Positions 18,529 to 28,243 of a DNA stretch of 64,000 bases are shown here, piece after piece. Position numbers and translations under genes: made by a program. The stretch lies in the NCBI RefSeq assembly GCF_014643595.1, contig NZ_BMJT01000004.1, forward strand, positions 186,001-250,000, read 5' to 3'. The number at the start of each line of letters is the position of its first letter. The stretch's first letter is position 1. The notes beneath the pieces were generated by a model. That model did not search any database. It worked only from the letters and a program-made list of their open reading frames with translations, and had not been told where the DNA came from. This stretch comes from Lysinibacillus alkalisoli. Its GTDB lineage: Bacteria > Bacillota > Bacilli > Bacillales_A > Planococcaceae.

Positions 18529-19500
18529 TTATTGCGGAATCATTTGTTGTTGTGCAATGATTCGAATTTGTTCTTCTACTTGCTCGGGTGTCCATTGCTG
18601 TTGTGCTACAAAATAATTGCGCTCTGCGCGACGACAATCATCGGAGCAGCTGCGCATATAAAATGCCTCATGTTTTTCCTCACATAATATTAATTTATGA
18701 CAATCTGGATTAGCACAATTTACATAGCGTTCTGAAGGTTCTCCTGTAAAATAATCTTTCCCCACTACTACATGCTCCACTTGATTAATGGGTATTGTGC
18801 GACGATCGTCAAAGACAAACATTTGACCGTCCCATAATTGTCCTTTAGCATCAGCATCTTTAGCGTATGTGGCAATACCGCCATGAAGTTGTCCCACACT
18901 TTCGCCAAAGTTTTCACGTTTTAACCAACCAGAAAATTTCTCACAGCGAATGCCACCTGTACAGTAAGTTAAAATATGTTTTCCTTCAAATGATTCACGA
19001 TTATCTTCCATCCATTGTGGCAAGTCGCGGAAATTATGAATATCAGGGCGGATAGCATTGCGGAAATGTCCCACATCATATTCATAGTCGTTGCGTGCAT
19101 CAATAATAACAGTGTCTTCTTCTTGCATACGCGTCATAAATTCACGAGGTGATAAATAGTCACCAGTAATCTCAAGAGGGTTAATATCATCGCCTAAACC
19201 TAAGCGTACAATCTCCTTTCTTGGTCGCACATGCATTTTGCGATGCACCTGGATAGATGATGCATCAACCTTCCACATAATGTCATGGAATAGGGGATGC
19301 TCTTTCATATAAGCCATATATCGTTCTGCTTGCTCTGCTGTAGCAGAGATGCAGCCATTAATGCCTTCTGTTCCAACTAACACACGCCCAAGTAACCCCA
19401 TATCTTTGCATAAGGCAAGGTGCTCTGCTGCAAAGGTTACAGGGTCTTCGATTGTGACATATTTATAATAAAGTAATACGCGATAAGGTTGTTTTGTCAT
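18529..19500 (-). CDS. trhO: tRNA uridine(34) hydroxylase TrhO (rhodanese family, YbfQ-like)
   Basis: 323 aa, family UPF0176/TrhO, which makes 5-hydroxyuridine at tRNA position 34. The N-terminal ferredoxin-like domain includes [15 protein letters not shown] (about 38-52). The rhodanese domain (about 120-225) has the catalytic loop [12 protein letters not shown]-terminal cysteine-rich tail carries CANPDC and CSDDCR. Minus strand behind rpmB. I see no clear terminator in the 143 bp between trhO and rpmB; the region holds the rpmB leader. In B. subtilis this gene is elsewhere, so its place here is a local rearrangement. Confidence 0.94.
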   Translation of the reverse strand: MTKQPYRVLLYYKYVTIEDPVTFAAEHLALCKDMGLLGRVLVGTEGINGCISATAEQAERYMAYMKEHPLFHDIMWKVDASSIQVHRKMHVRPRKEIVRLGLGDDINPLEITGDYLSPREFMTRMQEEDTVIIDARNDYEYDVGHFRNAIRPDIHNFRDLPQWMEDNRESFEGKHILTYCTGGIRCEKFSGWLKRENFGESVGQLHGGIATYAKDADAKGQLWDGQMFVFDDRRTIPINQVEHVVVGKDYFTGEPSERYVNCANPDCHKLILCEEKHEAFYMRSCSDDCRRAERNYFVAQQQWTPEQVEEQIRIIAQQQMIPQ

Positions 19501-19600
19501 AAGTATTCCTCACTTTCCACGTTTTAATATAGCATATTTTATTTTACTAGATGAATCAGCCAATTGGCGTATTGCAATAAGGAAAAGCACAGGTACTTTG

Positions 19601-19630
19601 TTGCTTAAAAGAACGAATCAATGGTACAAT
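19601..19630 (+). promoter_or_regulatory. Promoter of yloU-fakA
   Basis: TTGCTT (19601-19606), an 18-bp spacer and TACAAT (19625-19630), with TGG immediately before the -10 (extended -10). It is 36 bp ahead of the yloU ATG and within the divergent gap from trhO. Confidence 0.6.
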
Positions 19631-19665
19631 ACAAGATAGTCAAAACGAGCCAAGGAGGCATTGTT

Positions 19666-20028
19666 ATGTCAATTGAACTTAAAAATGAATTCGGCCAAAT
19701 TGATATTGCAAATGATGTAGTAGCACAAATTGCTGGAGGGGCAGCGATTGAATGTTACGGTATCGTAGGTATGGCATCAAAACATCAAATTCGAGATGGT
19801 TTAACCGAGATACTACGCAAAGAAAACTTTGCAAAAGGTGTCATTGTTCGTCATTTAGAAGATGGGCTACATATTGATATGTACATTATTGTAAGTTATG
19901 GCACAAAAATTTCAGAGGTTGCTTATCAAGTGCAATCCAAAGTAAAGTATACAGTGAATAAAACGCTAGGCATGGATGTTAAGGCTGTTAATATTTATGT
20001 GCAAGGCGTTCGTGTGATGAACGTATAA
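19666..20028 (+). CDS. yloU: Asp23/Gls24 family protein YloU
   Basis: 120 aa from the ATG at 19666, preceded by AAGGAGG; the upstream in-frame ATG at 19621 overlaps the -10 box and is rejected. The Asp23 domain is recognisable: NDVVAQIAGGAAIECYGIVGMAS near the start and YQVQSKVKYTVNK, then KAVNIYVQGVRV. Family knowledge: Asp23/Gls24 proteins associate with the membrane and envelope stress. It is followed after 18 bp by fakA, a conserved pair. Confidence 0.93.
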   Translation: MSIELKNEFGQIDIANDVVAQIAGGAAIECYGIVGMASKHQIRDGLTEILRKENFAKGVIVRHLEDGLHIDMYIIVSYGTKISEVAYQVQSKVKYTVNKTLGMDVKAVNIYVQGVRVMNV

Positions 20029-20046
20029 GAGGAGGAACTTTAACTC

Positions 20047-21684
20047 ATGCAATCTTTAGACGGATTGAAATTTGCAGAGATGGTGCAAATGGGTGCGCAT
20101 CATCTTTCGCAAAATGCAAATTATGTAGATTCTTTAAATGTATTTCCTGTGCCTGATGGCGATACAGGAACAAATATGAACTTATCTATGACTTCAGGTG
20201 CTGAAGAAACAAAAGCACAAGCATCCGCACATATTGGTCGTACAGCACAAGCTTTATCTAAAGGGCTTTTAATGGGCGCTCGAGGTAACTCAGGCGTTAT
20301 TTTATCGCAATTATTCCGAGGCTTTGGTAAATCAGTAGAAGCTTTAGAAACAGTAAATGCACAGCAATTTGCACAAGCATTTCAAGCAGGTGTTGATACA
20401 GCGTATAAAGCGGTAATGAAGCCAGTTGAGGGAACAATTTTAACAGTTGCTCGTATTGCAGCTGAGCAGGCAGTAGAGAAAGCAGAGAACGAAACAGACC
20501 TTGTAGCCATTATGACAACGGTGACAGAGCAAGCTAAAGTGGCGCTTGAGCAAACACCTGAACTATTACCTGTTTTAAAAGAAGTAGGGGTAGTAGATAG
20601 TGGTGGGCAAGGACTTTTATTTGTCTATGAAGGTTTTTTAGCCTCTCTTAAAGGCGAGCCTTTGCCAGAACGCAATGATGCTACATTAGATGATTTAATT
20701 AATGCAGAGCATCATCGTGTGCAAGATTTTATGAGCACAGAAGATATTGAATTTGGCTACTGTACAGAAATTATGGTGCGTCTAGAAGAGGATAAGGAAC
20801 CATTTAATGAAGGAAACTTCCGCGAAGAGTTGTCAGAGTTAGGTGACTCATTACTCGTTATCTCAGATGAAGAAGTAGCAAAAGTACATGTGCACACTGA
20901 AACGCCAGGTACTGTGTTGAGTATTGGTCAAAAATACGGTAGCTTGATGAAAATTAAAGTGGATAATATGCGTGAGCAACACTCTGCCATTGTGAGTGAA
21001 GAAGTGAAGCAACCAACGCAACAACAATACCCTTATGCTATTGTTACCATCGCTATGGGGACGGGCGTGGCGGATATGTTACGTAGTATTGGCGCTTCAT
21101 ATGTTATTGAGGGTGGACAAACAATGAACCCTTCAACAGAAGATATTGTAAAAGCTGTACGTGAGATTGGTGCAGAGAAAGTGTTAATCGTGCCTAACAA
21201 TAAAAACATTTTAATGGCAGCTGATCAAGCTGTAGAGTTGTTAGATATTGAAGCCGCAGTAGTGCCAACAAAGACGATACCTCAAGGCATGGCAGCAATT
21301 TTAGCTTTCAATCCAATGGCGGATGTAACAGCTAACCAAGCAACGATGACAGAAGCATTTGAAGATGTAAAAACAGGTCAAGTAACATTTGCAGTGCGCG
21401 ACACATCTATTGATGGTGTTGAAATCCATAAAGATGATTTTATGGCATTAGCAGAAGGCAAAATTATTTTATCTACAAAAACATTGGAAGATGCAGCCCA
21501 GCAGTTAATGACAGCATTGATAGATGAAGATGCTGAGATTGTAACAATCATTTATGGCGAAGATACAACAGAAGCGCAAGCAGAAGCGCTATCTACATTT
21601 GTCTCTACCCAATATCCAGACGTAGATATTGAATTATTTAATGGAAAACAAAGTTTATATCCATTTATTATTTCCGTAGAATAG
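20047..21684 (+). CDS. fakA: DAK phosphatase-domain protein YloV/FakA (fatty acid kinase, ATP-binding subunit)
   Basis: 545 aa. The N-terminal DhaL kinase domain has VFPVPDGDTGTNMNLSMTSG (about 31-50, the Mg-ATP aspartates) and GARGNSGVILSQ. A middle domain follows, and the C-terminal DegV-like domain (about 320-545) completes the FakA/YloV architecture. Family knowledge: with a FakB lipid-binding partner it phosphorylates exogenous fatty acids, feeding PlsX/PlsY phospholipid synthesis; plsX and fapR are close by in this window. RBS GAGGAGGAA. Ends in a strong terminator. Confidence 0.94.
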   Translation: MQSLDGLKFAEMVQMGAHHLSQNANYVDSLNVFPVPDGDTGTNMNLSMTSGAEETKAQASAHIGRTAQALSKGLLMGARGNSGVILSQLFRGFGKSVEALETVNAQQFAQAFQAGVDTAYKAVMKPVEGTILTVARIAAEQAVEKAENETDLVAIMTTVTEQAKVALEQTPELLPVLKEVGVVDSGGQGLLFVYEGFLASLKGEPLPERNDATLDDLINAEHHRVQDFMSTEDIEFGYCTEIMVRLEEDKEPFNEGNFREELSELGDSLLVISDEEVAKVHVHTETPGTVLSIGQKYGSLMKIKVDNMREQHSAIVSEEVKQPTQQQYPYAIVTIAMGTGVADMLRSIGASYVIEGGQTMNPSTEDIVKAVREIGAEKVLIVPNNKNILMAADQAVELLDIEAAVVPTKTIPQGMAAILAFNPMADVTANQATMTEAFEDVKTGQVTFAVRDTSIDGVEIHKDDFMALAEGKIILSTKTLEDAAQQLMTALIDEDAEIVTIIYGEDTTEAQAEALSTFVSTQYPDVDIELFNGKQSLYPFIISVE

Positions 21685-21702
21685 AGGAAATTCCGAATAA
21701 AG

Positions 21703-21742
21703 AAGAGAGAGTCGTAATAATAATACGATTCTCTCTTTTATT
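21703..21742 (+). terminator. Terminator after fakA
   Basis: Long inverted repeat: 21703-21716 pairs with 21724-21739 (GAGAGAGTCGTA against TACGATTCTCTC, one G-U), then TTTTATTTTT. Confidence 0.9.
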
Positions 21743-21814
21743 TTTATCATATAAAGACAAGCTTTTATAAAAAATGGTCTTTAAAACGAATAATTTCTCC
21801 ATCATGCGTGAAAG

Positions 21815-21843
21815 TTCTTATTTTAGTTAATTTGTGATAAAAT
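21815..21843 (+). promoter_or_regulatory. Candidate promoter of sdaAB-sdaAA
   Basis: TTCTTA (21815-21820), 17 bp, TAAAAT (21838-21843), 35 bp ahead of the sdaAB ATG and after the fakA terminator. Confidence 0.45.
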
Positions 21844-21877
21844 GGTGACAAAACGGAAAGAAAGCAGAGGGAACGTG

Positions 21878-22540
21878 ATGAAATTTACATCTGTGTTTGA
21901 CATAATAGGCCCTGTTATGATTGGGCCATCATCTTCTCATACAGCAGGCGCAGCGCGTATTGGACGTGTAGCACGTGATTTATTTGGTAGGCAACCTAAA
22001 AAAGTAACGATTCATTTATTTGGGTCATTCGCAGAGACCTATCGCGGACATGGTACAGATGTGGCATTAATAGGCGGTCTGCTTAATTATGATACGTATG
22101 ACGAACGCATTAAAACGTCATTTATTGAGGCTGAAAAACAAGGCCTATCATTTGAATTTATACCTGAAACAGCACATACAGAACATCCTAACACCGCACG
22201 TATTGTGCTAGAAGATGATGAGGGTGAGATGTCTGTCGTTGGTATTTCAATTGGTGGCGGTAAAATTGAAGTAAGTGAAGTAAACGGTTTCAAATTACGT
22301 TTAACAGGAGGCATGCCAGCGATTTTAGTTGTACATGATGATCGTGCAGGATGTATTGCCAATGTAGCGAATTGTCTAGCCATGCATGATGTTAATATTG
22401 CTCATATGGAAGTGTCGCGTATCGAAAGAGGGCACACGGCTTTAATGGTTATTGAGGTTGATCAAAATATAGAGCCTAAAGTATTACAACAAATTTCTTT
22501 AATTCCTAATATCACAAAAGTATCTAAAATCAACACGTAA
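21878..22540 (+). CDS. sdaAB: L-serine dehydratase, beta subunit
   Basis: 220 aa from the ATG at 21878 with AGAGGG upstream; the longer in-frame start is unsupported. It contains IIGPVMIGPSSSHTAGAARIG at the N-terminus, the serine-dehydratase beta signature, and a C-terminal ACT domain (about 148-220). With SdaAA it forms the two-subunit iron-sulfur enzyme that deaminates L-serine to pyruvate and ammonia. SdaAA follows after 15 bp. Confidence 0.96.
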   Translation: MKFTSVFDIIGPVMIGPSSSHTAGAARIGRVARDLFGRQPKKVTIHLFGSFAETYRGHGTDVALIGGLLNYDTYDERIKTSFIEAEKQGLSFEFIPETAHTEHPNTARIVLEDDEGEMSVVGISIGGGKIEVSEVNGFKLRLTGGMPAILVVHDDRAGCIANVANCLAMHDVNIAHMEVSRIERGHTALMVIEVDQNIEPKVLQQISLIPNITKVSKINT

Positions 22541-22555
22541 AGGAAGGGAAGAGTT

Positions 22556-23467
22556 ATGGACGTTTTATTTCACAATGTAAGAGAGCTTGTAGAGCGAGCG
22601 GAAAATGAAAATAAGAAAATTGCTCATCTCATGATTGAACAAGAGATGTTAATTAGTGGGCGCACAGAAGATGAAATTCGTACACAAATGTTAAAAAACC
22701 TAGAAGTAATGGAAGCAGCTGTTGAGCGTGGTTTAAATGGCGTGCAATCAGTTACAGGATTAACAGGGGGCGATGCTGTACTCATTCAAAATTACATGAA
22801 AGAAGGCAAAGCGCTCTCAGGCAATTTACTGTTAGATGCTGTGAGTAAGGCTGTAGCTACAAACGAAGTGAACGCAGCGATGGGAACCATTTGTGCAACG
22901 CCAACAGCGGGTTCGGCAGGTGTTGTACCAGGTGTGCTTTTTGCTGTAAAAAATCAATTGCAACCAACAAAAGAGCAAATGGTTGATTTTCTCTTTACTA
23001 CAGGTGCTTTTGGCTTTGTTGTTGCCAATAATGCATCGATATCAGGAGCGGCTGGAGGCTGTCAAGCAGAGGTAGGGTCAGCAGCAGCAATGGCGGCAGC
23101 CGGTGTTGTAGAAATGGCAGGTGGTACTGCACAACAAAGTGCAGAGGCCTTTGCTATTACGATGAAAAATATGCTAGGCCTTGTATGTGATCCTGTAGCA
23201 GGTTTAGTCGAAGTGCCTTGTGTAAAGCGTAATGCTATGGGGGCTGCAAATGCTATGGTAGCAGCAGACATGGCATTAGCAGGTGTTACGAGTCGTATAC
23301 CATGTGATGAAGTTATTGGCGCAATGTTCCGCATTGGACAATCGATGAGCCCCAATTTAAAAGAAACAGCTCGAGGGGGCTTAGCAGTTACACCTACAGG
23401 TAAGGCCATTAGTAAAGCGATTTTAGAAAATGGCTCCTTACAAAGTATTAAATCATTATCTCATTAA
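22556..23467 (+). CDS. sdaAA: L-serine dehydratase, alpha (iron-sulfur) subunit
   Basis: 303 aa. Cysteine-bearing motifs that bind the 4Fe-4S cluster are visible: AAGGCQAEVGSAAAMAAAG and GLVCDPVAGLVEVPCVKRNA. The region ICATPTAGSAGVVPGV is the active-site loop. Works with SdaAB. RBS AAAGGAAGGG. Followed by a terminator. Confidence 0.96.
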   Translation: MDVLFHNVRELVERAENENKKIAHLMIEQEMLISGRTEDEIRTQMLKNLEVMEAAVERGLNGVQSVTGLTGGDAVLIQNYMKEGKALSGNLLLDAVSKAVATNEVNAAMGTICATPTAGSAGVVPGVLFAVKNQLQPTKEQMVDFLFTTGAFGFVVANNASISGAAGGCQAEVGSAAAMAAAGVVEMAGGTAQQSAEAFAITMKNMLGLVCDPVAGLVEVPCVKRNAMGAANAMVAADMALAGVTSRIPCDEVIGAMFRIGQSMSPNLKETARGGLAVTPTGKAISKAILENGSLQSIKSLSH

Positions 23468-23472
23468 TATAC

Positions 23473-23516
23473 AGAACAAATTTGTCAGTTTATTTATGAT
23501 GAATTTGTTCTTTTTA
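23473..23516 (+). terminator. Terminator after sdaAA
   Basis: AGAACAAATT (23473-23482) pairs with AATTTGTTCT (23502-23511), then TTTTA. AT-rich stem with a long (19-nt) loop. Confidence 0.75.
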
Positions 23517-23547
23517 TTATGCCACTAAGAACATACATACGTAAGTC

Positions 23548-23557
23548 ATGATACAAT
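23548..23557 (+). promoter_or_regulatory. Candidate extended -10 promoter of recG
   Basis: TGATACAAT (TGn plus TACAAT at 23552-23557) lies between the sdaAA terminator and recG. No good -35 is visible at 17 bp. Confidence 0.35.
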
Positions 23558-23598
23558 AAATGCAATAAACAGAACAATTAAAGGAGTTGTTAAGTGAA

Positions 23599-25644
23599 AT
23601 GAAAAATGAGCTTACACAACCGATTACGGCACTAAAGGGTGTAGGTAAAGAAACAGCTGCTCATTTATATGAATTACATATTCATACAATTGAAGATCTT
23701 TTGTTTACCTTTCCAGCAAGACATGAGGATTTTACGTTAAAAGATTTAGCAGATACACCACATAATGAGAAAGTAACGATTGAGGCACGTATCGAGAGTG
23801 AGCCTACGGTATTTTATACGGGTAAAAAAAATCGCTTACAAGTGCGTGTTATGGCAGGGCGGCATTTAGTTAAAGTTGTATTTTTTAATCAAGCGTATTT
23901 AAAGGATAAAATGGAGTTAGGGGCTATTGTTACAATTACAGGGAAGTGGGATAGGGGACGTCAAACGATTAATGGCTCCAAGTTTATGCCAGGACCCCAT
24001 ACAGATGCGATGAACTTTGCACCTGTGTATGCGTTGCGCGGGAAAATACCTCAAAAGCGTTTTTCCCAATTTGTGAAACAAGCTCTACAAGAATATGGTA
24101 CAACGCTTGCAGACCCATTACCCGCTATATTAAGAGAGAAATACCGGTTATTGTCACTTCAAGAATCCTTACAGGCTTTGCATTTTCCAACAGATCATGA
24201 GATGGTCAAACAAGCGCGTCGTCGCTTTGTTTATGAAGAATTATTACTGTTCCAGTTACGAATTCAAGCTTTACGCCAGATGCGATTAGCAGACGAGAAA
24301 GGTAGAGCGATTCCCTTTGATAATGAACGCTTAAAACAATTAATTGCCACTTTACCTTATGAGTTAACGAATGCGCAAAAACGTGTAGTTAATGAAATTT
24401 GTCGTGATTTATTACAGCCTATTCGTATGAATCGCTTACTCCAAGGTGATGTCGGATCAGGTAAGACTGTCGTGGCAGCGCTCGCCTTATATGCCGTCGT
24501 TACAGCTGGTTATCAAGGTGCATTAATGGCACCAACAGAAATATTAGCAGAACAACATGAGACATCGATCACTACGTGGTTAGCTCCTTTGGGGGTGAAG
24601 GTAGCTTTGCTAACAGGCTCCACTAAAATGAAAGCAAGAAAAGAGATATTAGCCAAGTTAGCTCAAGGAGAAATTGATATTTTACTAGGTACCCATGCAC
24701 TCATTCAACCCGATGTTATTTTTACGCAGTTAGGGTTAGTTATTACAGACGAACAGCATCGCTTTGGTGTGGCTCAGCGCCGTGTATTACGTGAGAAAGG
24801 TGAAAATCCTGATGTATTATTTATGACTGCAACGCCAATCCCAAGAACATTAGCAATTACGGCATTTGGAGAGATGGATGTCTCGTCTATTGATGAGTTA
24901 CCTGCTGGACGCAAAGAAATAGAAACACATTGGTTGCGTAAAGAGCAAATGACAGCTATTTTACGCCGCATGGAAAAAGAACTGGCTTTTGGAAGGCAAG
25001 CTTATGTCATTTGTCCACTCATTGAGGAGTCGGATAAATTAGATGTGCAAAATGCCGTCGACTTATATGAACAGTTACAGCAATTTTACCAAGGTAAGGT
25101 GAAGGTGGGCTTAATGCATGGGCGTTTAAAGTCTGAGGAAAAGGATAAAATGATGCGAGCTTTTACAGATGGGGACATCGATATATTAGTCTCTACTACA
25201 GTAGTGGAAGTAGGGGTGAATGTACCGAATGCAAGCTTTATGTTAATCACAGATGCAGAGCGTTTTGGTCTCGCTCAATTGCATCAACTAAGAGGGCGTG
25301 TAGGACGTGGTGAGCATCAGTCGTATTGTATTTTAGTGGCAGACCCTAAAACAGACGAGGGCAAAGAACGTATGTTGGCGATGACAGAAACAAATGATGG
25401 TTTTATTTTAGCAGAGAAGGACTTGGAATTAAGAGGTTCGGGTGACTTCTTTGGCAGTAAACAAAGTGGATTACCTGAGTTCAAGATGGCTGATTTAATT
25501 CATGATTACCGTATTTTAGATGTGGCAAGGCAAGATGCAAACGAATTATTACAATCTCAAGCATTTTGGCAAGATGAAACTTATTATGCATTAAGAGAGA
25601 CGTTGCGAGAGGCAGGGGTATTAGATGGTGAGCGTTTTGACTAA
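23599..25644 (+). CDS. recG: ATP-dependent DNA helicase RecG
   Basis: 681 aa, typical of Firmicute RecG. It reverses stalled forks and migrates branched DNA. The N-terminal wedge/OB domain includes LKGVGKETAAHLYEL. Walker A is GDVGSGKTVVA, the DExH box DEQH (HRFGVAQR follows) and motif III ATPIPRTLAI; motif VI is QLRGRVGRG. The start is taken at ATG 23599: a TTG at 23587 overlaps the AAGGAG RBS (23581-23586) and cannot use it. 12-bp RBS spacing is somewhat long. Confidence 0.95.
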   Translation: MKNELTQPITALKGVGKETAAHLYELHIHTIEDLLFTFPARHEDFTLKDLADTPHNEKVTIEARIESEPTVFYTGKKNRLQVRVMAGRHLVKVVFFNQAYLKDKMELGAIVTITGKWDRGRQTINGSKFMPGPHTDAMNFAPVYALRGKIPQKRFSQFVKQALQEYGTTLADPLPAILREKYRLLSLQESLQALHFPTDHEMVKQARRRFVYEELLLFQLRIQALRQMRLADEKGRAIPFDNERLKQLIATLPYELTNAQKRVVNEICRDLLQPIRMNRLLQGDVGSGKTVVAALALYAVVTAGYQGALMAPTEILAEQHETSITTWLAPLGVKVALLTGSTKMKARKEILAKLAQGEIDILLGTHALIQPDVIFTQLGLVITDEQHRFGVAQRRVLREKGENPDVLFMTATPIPRTLAITAFGEMDVSSIDELPAGRKEIETHWLRKEQMTAILRRMEKELAFGRQAYVICPLIEESDKLDVQNAVDLYEQLQQFYQGKVKVGLMHGRLKSEEKDKMMRAFTDGDIDILVSTTVVEVGVNVPNASFMLITDAERFGLAQLHQLRGRVGRGEHQSYCILVADPKTDEGKERMLAMTETNDGFILAEKDLELRGSGDFFGSKQSGLPEFKMADLIHDYRILDVARQDANELLQSQAFWQDETYYALRETLREAGVLDGERFD

Positions 25645-25651
25645 AAATAGC

Positions 25652-25680
25652 TTGCAATCTATTTTGTGAATTATTATACT
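25652..25680 (+). promoter_or_regulatory. Promoter of the fapR-plsX-fabD-fabG operon
   Basis: TTGCAA (25652-25657), exactly 17 bp, TATACT (25675-25680). A FapR box starts 5 bp downstream, over the predicted start of transcription. Confidence 0.75.
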
Positions 25681-25684
25681 GTTT

Positions 25685-25701
25685 TTAGTACCAAGTGCTA
25701 A
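25685..25701 (+). promoter_or_regulatory. FapR operator
   Basis: TTAGTACCAAGTGCTAA is a 17-bp near-palindrome with the TTAGTACC...TAA pattern known for FapR boxes in Bacillus. It covers the +5 region of the fapR promoter, as expected for an autoregulated repressor released by malonyl-CoA. Confidence 0.85.
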
Positions 25702-25729
25702 TATCAGATAAGAGAAGGTGGAAGTTGAC

Positions 25730-26302
25730 GTGAGAAAACCTAAAAAAGAACGTCAGCAATTGTTAGTAGAAACGATTACTGACAATCCATTCGTTACGGA
25801 TGAACAGTTAGCGAAGCAATTTCAAGTTAGTGTACAAACAATTCGCTTAGATCGAATGGAGTTAGCGATACCAGAATTGAGAGAGCGTATTAAAGATGTT
25901 GCTTCCAAATCTTATGAGAATGAAGTGAAAGCTTTACCTCTTGATGAAGTTATTGGTGAAATTATTGATATTGAACTTGATAAACGAGCGTTATCTATAT
26001 TTGATGTGAAAGAAGAACATGTTTTCCAACGAAATGGGATTGCGAGAGGGCATCATTTATTTGCGCAAGCCAATTCATTAGCGGTTGCTGTAATTGATGA
26101 TGAGCTAGCATTGACTGTAAAATCAACAATTGTATTTACTAAGCCTGTAAAATCGGGTGATCGCGTCATTACAAAGGCGATTGTAACAGGGCAAGATAGT
26201 GCTAAAAATCGTACGTATGTTACCGTATCTTCCACAGTGGAAAATAAAGAAGTATTTCATGGTACATTTGAAATGTATCGTACAAGAGGTGAAAGTAAAT
26301 GA
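25730..26302 (+). CDS. fapR: Transcription factor FapR, malonyl-CoA-responsive repressor of lipid genes
   Basis: 190 aa from the GTG at 25730, which is 9 bp after AAGGTGG and gives the family start MRKPKKERQ; the GTG at 25718 lies inside that RBS. N-terminal HTH (about 15-40, [21 protein letters not shown]) is linked to a hotdog-fold effector domain with [21 protein letters not shown], the malonyl-CoA pocket. It represses fatty-acid and phospholipid genes until malonyl-CoA accumulates. The FapR box upstream shows autoregulation. Overlaps plsX by 4 bp. Confidence 0.96.
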   Translation: MRKPKKERQQLLVETITDNPFVTDEQLAKQFQVSVQTIRLDRMELAIPELRERIKDVASKSYENEVKALPLDEVIGEIIDIELDKRALSIFDVKEEHVFQRNGIARGHHLFAQANSLAVAVIDDELALTVKSTIVFTKPVKSGDRVITKAIVTGQDSAKNRTYVTVSSTVENKEVFHGTFEMYRTRGESK

Positions 26303-27285
26303 TTATAGCAATAGATGGTATGGGTGGCGATCATGCACCGCAATCTGTGATTGAAGGTGCGTTGCAAGCATTAGCTGCATTTCCTCAATTAACAGTGCAT
26401 TTATATGGACAGCAAGAGGTCATGGCGCCTTTTCTACAACAACATGAGCGCTTAACTGTCATTCATTGTAGTGAAGTAGTAGAAGCAACAGATGATGCAG
26501 CAAGAGCTGTGAGACGTAAAAAAGACTCATCTATGGCAAAAGTGTTAGAAGCAGTTAAAACGGGAACAGCAGACGCTTGTTTATCAGCCGGAAATACAGG
26601 TGCCCTAATGGCAGGCGGCCTCTTTAAAGTAGGACGTATTGATGGTATTTCACGACCAGCACTAGCAACTACGTTACCTACAGCAGATGGCAATGGTTTT
26701 TTAATGTTAGACTTAGGCGCTAATGCCGATGCTAAAGCAGAAAATTTAGCACAATTTGCATTAATGGGTAACATTTATGCTCAAAAAGTACGTGGCTATG
26801 AAAAGCCAAGAGTAGGGCTTTTAAACATTGGCACAGAAGAACAAAAAGGGAATGAAGTGACAAAGGCAGCCTATCCACTTATTCAGGCAGAATCACTTCA
26901 CTTTATCGGAAATGTTGAGGCAAGAGAGTTATTAAATGGAGTAGCAGATGTTGTGGTGACAGACGGTTTTACAGGTAATATGGTCTTGAAGTCTGTAGAA
27001 GGTACTGCGGCTACATTATTTAGTATGTTAAAAGGTGCATTTACAGCATCCACAAAAGCAAAATTAGGTGCGGTCTTAGCTAAAGATGGTTTAAGGGCGT
27101 TAAAAACAAAAATGGATTATACAGAGTATGGTGGTGCTGCTTTATTCGGCTTAAAAGCACCTGTCATTAAAGCGCATGGCTCATCTAATGCCAAAGCTAT
27201 TTTTAGTGCGATACGTCAAGCAAGCTTAATGGTAGAGCATGATGTGATTCAAACGATTCATGATACGATTGCAAAAGACAAATAA
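26299..27285 (+). CDS. plsX: Phosphate acyltransferase PlsX
   Basis: 328 aa. It makes acyl-phosphate from acyl-ACP, the acyl donor for PlsY in phosphatidic acid synthesis. Family motifs: [18 protein letters not shown] at the N-terminus, [26 protein letters not shown] and [16 protein letters not shown]. Couples directly to fapR (ATGA overlap) and is followed by fabD after 13 bp. Confidence 0.97.
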   Translation: MIIAIDGMGGDHAPQSVIEGALQALAAFPQLTVHLYGQQEVMAPFLQQHERLTVIHCSEVVEATDDAARAVRRKKDSSMAKVLEAVKTGTADACLSAGNTGALMAGGLFKVGRIDGISRPALATTLPTADGNGFLMLDLGANADAKAENLAQFALMGNIYAQKVRGYEKPRVGLLNIGTEEQKGNEVTKAAYPLIQAESLHFIGNVEARELLNGVADVVVTDGFTGNMVLKSVEGTAATLFSMLKGAFTASTKAKLGAVLAKDGLRALKTKMDYTEYGGAALFGLKAPVIKAHGSSNAKAIFSAIRQASLMVEHDVIQTIHDTIAKDK

Positions 27286-27298
27286 AGGGGTTAGTTAC

Positions 27299-28243
27299 AT
27301 GGCAACAATTGCATTTATTTTTCCTGGGCAAGGCTCACAGTCTGTAGGGATGGGACAAGAGTTTGTGATACAACATGAAGATAGTAATCAATTTTACGAA
27401 CAAGCAAATACAGTTTTAGCATATGATTTGAAGAAATTGATGTTAGAAGGACCTCAAGAAGAGCTCACATTAACCTTTAATGCTCAACCAGCATTGTTAA
27501 CAACAGGTGTAATGGTAGCGGAACGTATTAAAAAAGCGGGCATTCAACCGCAATTTGTTGCAGGGCATTCATTAGGTGAATATAGCGCGCTTGTTATAGC
27601 AGGTGTAATGTCTTTTACTGATGCTGTGCAAGCTGTGCATAAACGCGGTTTATTTATGGAAGAAGCTGTTCCCGCAGGTGAAGGAGCAATGGCTGCCATT
27701 TTAGGTATGGCTCAAGAACCTTTAGCAGCTGTTACAACACAAATTACAAATGAAGGTTATCCTGTGCAGTTAGCTAATTTGAATTGTCCAGGCCAAATTG
27801 TTATCTCTGGTACTAAAGAAGGGGTGGAACAAGCATGTGTCTTAGCCAAGGCTCAAGGTGCTAAACGAGCAATTCCATTAGTTGTGAGTGGTCCTTTCCA
27901 TTCTTCTTTAATGGCTCCAGCAGCCCAGAAATTAGCGGAGGTATTAATGCCAATGTCAATTCATGATGCTAAAACACCAGTGATTGCTAATGTAACAGCT
28001 CAGAGTATTACCGCAGCAGATGCTATTCGTACAGAGCTTATTGACCAAGTGTGCAGCCCAGTAAGATGGGAAGAAAGCGTACGAGAAATGATTGCTCAAG
28101 GTGTGGATGTCTTTATCGAATGTGGCCCTGGTAAAGTGTTAAGTGGATTAGTAAAAAAAGTTGATCGTTCAGTTAAAACGTATTGTGTATATGATGAAGC
28201 AAGTTTACAAGCATTTCTAGAAGCGTCTAAGGAGTGGGTATAA
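27299..28243 (+). CDS. fabD: Malonyl-CoA:ACP transacylase
   Basis: 314 aa from the ATG at 27299 (RBS AAAGGGG, inside the plsX stop region); the longer frame is a plsX overlap without RBS. It loads malonyl groups onto ACP. Motifs: FPGQGSQSVGMG near the N-terminus, the nucleophile elbow GHSLGEY, and GPFHSSLM with the catalytic His. The fabG ATG follows its stop codon directly. Confidence 0.97.
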   Translation: MATIAFIFPGQGSQSVGMGQEFVIQHEDSNQFYEQANTVLAYDLKKLMLEGPQEELTLTFNAQPALLTTGVMVAERIKKAGIQPQFVAGHSLGEYSALVIAGVMSFTDAVQAVHKRGLFMEEAVPAGEGAMAAILGMAQEPLAAVTTQITNEGYPVQLANLNCPGQIVISGTKEGVEQACVLAKAQGAKRAIPLVVSGPFHSSLMAPAAQKLAEVLMPMSIHDAKTPVIANVTAQSITAADAIRTELIDQVCSPVRWEESVREMIAQGVDVFIECGPGKVLSGLVKKVDRSVKTYCVYDEASLQAFLEASKEWV

